Below, in pieces: positions 63,336 to 64,000 of a DNA stretch of 64,000 nucleotides. A model generated the notes under the pieces. That model ran no database searches. It was not told where the DNA came from and saw nothing but the letters and a program-made list of their open reading frames with translations. The number at the start of each line of letters is the position of its first letter. Position 1 is the first letter of the stretch. Origin of the DNA: Haematobia irritans (Eukaryota > Arthropoda > Insecta > Diptera > Muscidae); contig NC_134401.1 of assembly GCF_050003625.1 (NCBI RefSeq), forward strand, positions 71,080,632-71,144,631. The letters run 5' to 3'. A program made the position numbers and the translations under genes.

Positions 63336-63740
63336 ACACACGCAAAGAAAAACAACGTTTGGAAAACGTGTACCGAAAACGTTTTTCTTTTGTTAGAGTT
63401 TTTTGAATTGCTTCGAAAATTTTAAACTTTTATCACCAAAAAAATTCGTTTGTTACAAAATTTTTATTTTTTCAATAAAAAAAGTTATTTTTGAAACAAC
63501 AACACAGTCCATTTCGTTTATATCAAACACTGTTCTTTTCCGACTTTAGGTCTTTAATAAGATACAGTTTACAGTTCAAAATTTAATATACTACAATGTA
63601 ATGTTGAACATTTTTTCGGAATCTTCCGAACATATCTGGAATATATGTAAAAAAAAAAAAAACTTTGGTCGAAGCGGGGATCGAACCCACGACCCTTGGC
63701 ATGCAAGTCGGACATAGCAACCACTGCTCCACGGTGCCAA
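63336..63740 (-). mobile_element. tRNA-derived SINE (minus strand)
   Basis: The head at about 63665-63740 reads, on the minus strand, TTGGCACCGTGGAGCAGTGG (A box) and GTGGGTTCGATCC (B box), with an Ala-like TTGCAT anticodon loop. The acceptor ends pair poorly. A 14-T run follows at once, then a body of about 300 bp ending at GCGTGTGTGT near 63340. Internal pol III promoter boxes make a SINE more likely than a working tRNA gene. Confidence 0.7.
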
Positions 63741-63848
63741 ACTAAATGTTTGTTTCTGTTAAATAAACTTTGTTTATTCGGTTCGTGGGCGCCGCAAGCT
63801 ATGCTATATAAATATAACTTATATGGATATTTATCTATTGATGACCAT

Positions 63849-64000
63849 AACAGGTACATAGCTCAGTGGTTAGTGTGTTGGCTTACAAAGTGCATGGTCC
63901 GCGGTTCGATTCTCCATCCAGGCGAAAGGTAAAAAAAATTTAAAAATTCATAAAATCGTATAATTTCTTCTACATTGTTGGTATTACAGAAAAAGGTGCT
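63849..64000 (+). mobile_element. tRNA-derived SINE (plus strand, runs off the window)
   Basis: A box TAGCTCAGTGGTTAG (63859) and B box GGTTCGATTCT (63903) at tRNA spacing, followed by GGCGAAAGGTAAAAAAAATTT and a body that continues beyond the edge. The anticodon stem is mispaired. It is a different family from the preceding SINE and in opposite orientation. Confidence 0.65.

Noticed and set aside
63665..63740. Functional tRNA-Ala gene
   Set aside because: Acceptor and anticodon stems pair poorly and a repeat-like body follows, so a SINE head is more likely. The same holds for 63849-63925.

Overview
The window reads as a transposon graveyard from a dipteran genome, most likely a calyptrate (muscid-type) fly. 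The reasons are LOA-type and Jockey-type LINEs, a BEL/Pao-like LTR element, a copia element with a half-tRNA-type primer site, a DD37E mariner, the 'TATACCCTCCACCAT ... GGCCGAACTTACGGCCG' dispersed repeat, the TTTCTATAGAAAATTTTGTC array, CACCCAGAAAAAAGTG-type MITEs and tRNA-derived SINEs. I find no host protein-coding gene that I can support with confidence. The species is not determined.

Layout, left to right. 1-5249 is one huge (AAT)n array ending in a 100-N gap (5250-5349). 5528-9453 is a (TA)n tract followed by an antisense LINE (family A: EN, RT and a minisatellite-bearing 3' UTR, ending in (TAAA)n). It lies head-to-head with a sense LOA-clade LINE (copy 1, 9455-14030) whose ORF1 is intact and whose ORF2 has one frameshift. 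14709-18282 is a young 3.6-kb LTR element (538-bp LTRs, one difference seen) with one gag-like ORF. 18288-21205 is a dispersed repeat with a 153-bp tandem core and a ~28-bp tandem array. 22862-25746 is a long-inverted-repeat element carrying a 1.27-kb TIR transposon; the right arm keeps the uninterrupted target site. 26053-26390 is a tandem duplication of a GGAGTCG element. 27185-27412 is a perfect inverted repeat around (TA)n.

27917-48308 is a duplicated cluster. A decayed LOA copy plus an antisense copia element form block I (29179-33690). They recur in block II (from 33704, there carrying a DD37E mariner). A 5.2-kb part of block II (37908-43108) is repeated in tandem as 43109-48308 at near identity. 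The junctions show microhomology or templated filler.

46194-61113 is a single hAT insertion (8-bp target duplication GTCTAATG, TIR CAGAGCTTCCCAA), swollen from well under 1 kb of its own DNA to 15 kb by nested insertions. LOA copy E (target duplication CACTTTATTT) contains LOA copy D and a truncated Jockey. To the right of E lie a 2.5-kb TIR element with a candidate microexon gene, a 1.2-kb TIR element, and small MITEs. 61980-63330 is an antisense LINE 3' relic split by two hAT MITEs, and two tRNA-derived SINEs close the window.

The elements are parasites of one another rather than a cooperating gene set. What can be recovered is their relative order. The copia, LOA C and hAT insertions are old. 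LOA E, then D and Jockey, came into the hAT. The 5.2-kb tandem duplication came after LOA D. The LTR element at 14709 is among the youngest.
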